A stretch of DNA of 17,643 bases. It comes from JAZQNF01 sp045641505 (GTDB lineage: Bacteria; Bacillota; Clostridia; Lachnospirales; Bianqueaceae). The position numbers and the translations under genes are program-made. Positions 17,201 through 17,643 of the stretch are shown here, one piece after another (the stretch's first letter is position 1; each line of letters opens with the position of its first letter). The stretch covers positions 1 to 17,643 of the forward strand of contig JAZUHB010000033.1 of the NCBI GenBank assembly GCA_045641505.1, in the 5' to 3' direction. A model generated the notes under the pieces. That model searched no databases, had not been told where the DNA came from, and saw only the letters and a program-made list of their open reading frames with translations.

Positions 17201-17643
17201 GACCGCGCCCGTGCAGCCGGCGAACGCATCTCCGAGAAGGACGCCCGACGCCGGCCAGGGCGGGATCGTCCCGTGCATCCCCGTGCAGTTCTTGTAGCAG
17301 CTTCCGAAGTCCGTGCAGTTTGGGGGCCACGGCGGGAACTCGCCGGTTGCGCCTGGGCAGTCGCAGTAGCACTGCCGGACGCACGTGATGTTCTCGCCCC
17401 ACTGCGGGACAGGCCCCGCGAGACCCGTGCACCTGTCGAACGTGCCGCAGGCGTCCTCGATTGCCGGAGTCCACTCCGGGAAACCGCCCGTGATGTCGAA
17501 GCAGAACTGGAAGCAGCAGTAGGTCTTCTTGATGGAACGCCCCCACCTTGGGAGGGTCCCGACAAGGCCCCCGTGATCGTTGTTGCTCCAGCCGCAGAAC
17601 GCCCCTTCGCACGACTCAAGGTAGTCGCTCCAGTGGTGAAGCT
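14219..17643 (-). CDS. polC: PolC-type DNA polymerase III alpha subunit, 5' part replaced in frame by a Cys/Trp-rich repeat (open at the right edge)
   Basis: One frame is open from the right edge (first full codon at 17641) to the TGA at 14219, 1140 residues. From about 17173 onward it is ordinary PolC, the Bacillota leading-strand replicase: ITELTSITDED and VAHNADFD (Exo II), HHRAVDDAEAT (Exo III), the GSRGSVGSS and NPLPPHYYCPHCKYNDF blocks with Cys pairs, PDIDLNFSGEYQ holding catalytic aspartates, RTTGQHPGG, KLDILGHDDPTMVRML, and the C-terminal SRTKVGKNMADVMKSLG. The ~984 PolC residues fit the last two thirds of a ~1440-residue protein. The N-terminal, OB and first PHP parts and Exo I (the DxE motif) are absent, and 24-residue repeats stand in their place. 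The internal ATG at 17278 lies inside the repeat and is not a likely start. The fused protein should lack proofreading, so a cell would need another polC. A chimeric assembly is the simplest cause. Confidence 0.85.
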   Translation of the reverse strand, partial: LHHWSDYLESCEGAFCGWSNNDHGGLVGTLPRWGRSIKKTYCCFQFCFDITGGFPEWTPAIEDACGTFDRCTGLAGPVPQWGENITCVRQCYCDCPGATGEFPPWPPNCTDFGSCYKNCTGMHGTIPPWPASGVLLGDAFAGCTGAVGSIPPWPEGITELTSITDEDVRGAGTVREVLPEFLAWAGDAVFVAHNADFDTGFVAAKSEELGLPVPENTIVDTLELCRGLFELKKYTLDSVARYLEVSLENHHRAVDDAEATAHIFEKCLRKLEEKEITDLDGVNGYIRANTDVKRLRSFHAVILVKNLAGLRNLYELVSISHLNYLYRGRPRLPKSEFLRLREGLIISSGCQAGEVFQALLRNEGDDVLERLMNFYDYLEVQPIGNNAFLIDDPDESSVTCEEDLREFNRRIVALGEKYGKPVVATGDVHFREPEDSLFREIIQTVKGFDDAGGQAPLYFHTTEEMLREFAYFGPEKAEELVIDNTLAIADQIEDILPIPDGQFAPVIEGAADELRDCVYNRAKSMYGDPLPGVVSARIERELTSIIDHGFSTLYILARRLVLHSVADGYYVGSRGSVGSSLVATLSDITEVNPLPPHYYCPHCKYNDFDSPTVRKMAGRSGFDLPDAFCPVCGKKLRKDGQDIPFEVFLGFDGDKEPDIDLNFSGEYQPNAHAYVEEMFGKSQVYRAGTMSSLADKTAYGYVLKYLDLQKIPATAARKAFLVAGITGVKRTTGQHPGGQLVVPKGYSIFQFCPVQHPANDTETDIITSHFDYNQLHGRLLKLDILGHDDPTMVRMLEDLTGFKATNAPIDDPEVMSLFLNTSALGVTPEDIDSPVGTFGVPEFGTNFVRGMLVETKPQNFTDLVCISGLSHGTDVWNNNARDLVAAGICKIDQCICTREDIMTGLIIRGMEKKLAFQIMEIVRKGKKSGGLKDDHKAEMRRLGVEDWYIESCRKIQYLFPKAHAVAYVTMSLRVAYYKVHFKEAYYASYFTIRADAFDIQMMGGGLEKARAAIREIEAKPLDDRTAKDKEKVTVLQLVVEFYCRGLDFLPIDLYKSDPRKFQIVGDKLLPPFNSIPGLGLSAAESIVEARKDGEFLTVEDFLSRTKVGKNMADVMKSLGIFRGIPDTAQIDLFSQLDGLN
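17168..17566 (-). repeat. Exact 24-residue (72-bp) Cys/Trp-rich repeats upstream of and joined to polC
   Basis: In the polC frame, tryptophans occur at visible codons 33, 57, 81, 105, 129 and 153; glycines at 28, 52, 76, 100, 124 and 148; prolines two residues before each Trp; cysteines at 47, 71, 95, 119 and 143; aromatics at 44, 68, 92, 116 and 140. All are spaced by exactly 24. The consensus is roughly C-T-G-x-x-G-x-[IVFL]-P-x-W then about 13 variable residues to the next aromatic-x-x-C. The G-x-IP element and the 24-residue period recall leucine-rich repeats of the L-x-G-x-IP type, but leucines are few and Cys/Trp replace them. Codons 1-25 (17567-17641) are a degenerate continuation. The source protein is unknown to me; a surface or phage-associated repeat protein is only a guess. 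Confidence 0.8.

Noticed and set aside
17168..17566. CRISPR-like reading of the 72-bp periodic repeat
   Set aside because: The conservation is at amino-acid positions in an open frame, not identical DNA repeats with unique spacers.
16948..17619. 223-codon minus-strand Ser/Arg-rich frame at the right edge
   Set aside because: It is an alternative frame of the repeat-PolC region; the other frame shows the exact 24-residue periodicity and true PolC motifs.

Overview
The window is GC-rich DNA (roughly 60-65% G+C by eye), and every credible gene lies on the minus strand, so transcription runs from high to low coordinates. A PolC-type replicative polymerase, a rimP-nusA-rnpM-rplGA-infB-rbfA-nrnA-truB-ribF operon and a clostridial-style alanyl-tRNA synthetase point to a high-GC member of the Bacillota, probably class Clostridia (inference). 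Nearly all of the window is housekeeping. The unusual part is the right-hand end.

Right end (14219-17643): one open frame enters from the edge. Its first ~158 visible codons hold a cysteine/tryptophan-rich repeat with an exact 24-residue period. It then runs in frame into the middle of the PolC proofreading exonuclease domain and on to the natural PolC C-terminus. The N-terminal ~450 residues of a normal PolC, including the first exonuclease motif, are replaced by the repeat. This is either a chimeric join in the assembly or a real recombination. The sequence alone cannot decide, but an assembly chimera is the more economical reading. A clear intrinsic terminator follows polC.

Middle (11947-14166): a sigma-70-type promoter with a 14-bp palindrome just downstream of the -10 drives a two-gene unit, an EstA-type serine esterase and a SteT-like APC amino acid transporter. 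It ends in a hairpin over the permease stop codon and a short tandem array of three small hairpins.

Left two thirds (1-11840): an extended -10 promoter and a 13-bp-stem leader hairpin precede a tightly packed operon of transcription, translation, RNA-processing and cofactor genes: rimP, nusA, rnpM, rplGA, infB, rbfA, nrnA, truB, a short ribF, alaS, and an rlmI-like rRNA methyltransferase that runs off the left edge. Gaps are at most 36 nt and several genes overlap (ATGA, TGATG, 8 nt, 14 nt), so translational coupling is likely. The genes serve 30S maturation (RimP, RbfA), transcription elongation and termination (NusA), RNase P modulation (RnpM), initiation (IF-2), tRNA modification and charging (TruB, AlaRS), nanoRNA turnover (NrnA) and 23S rRNA methylation. 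Oddities are a RibF without a riboflavin kinase domain, NusA KH loops without basic residues, an expanded IF-2 linker, and a poly-Glu RbfA tail whose codons double as the nrnA Shine-Dalgarno sequence.

There is no gene-free stretch above 300 nt; the two largest gaps (11714-11946 and 14090-14218) are described below. I see no tRNA, rRNA, CRISPR, IS element or phage gene cluster. Apart from the repeat-PolC join I find no candidate for an undescribed system.
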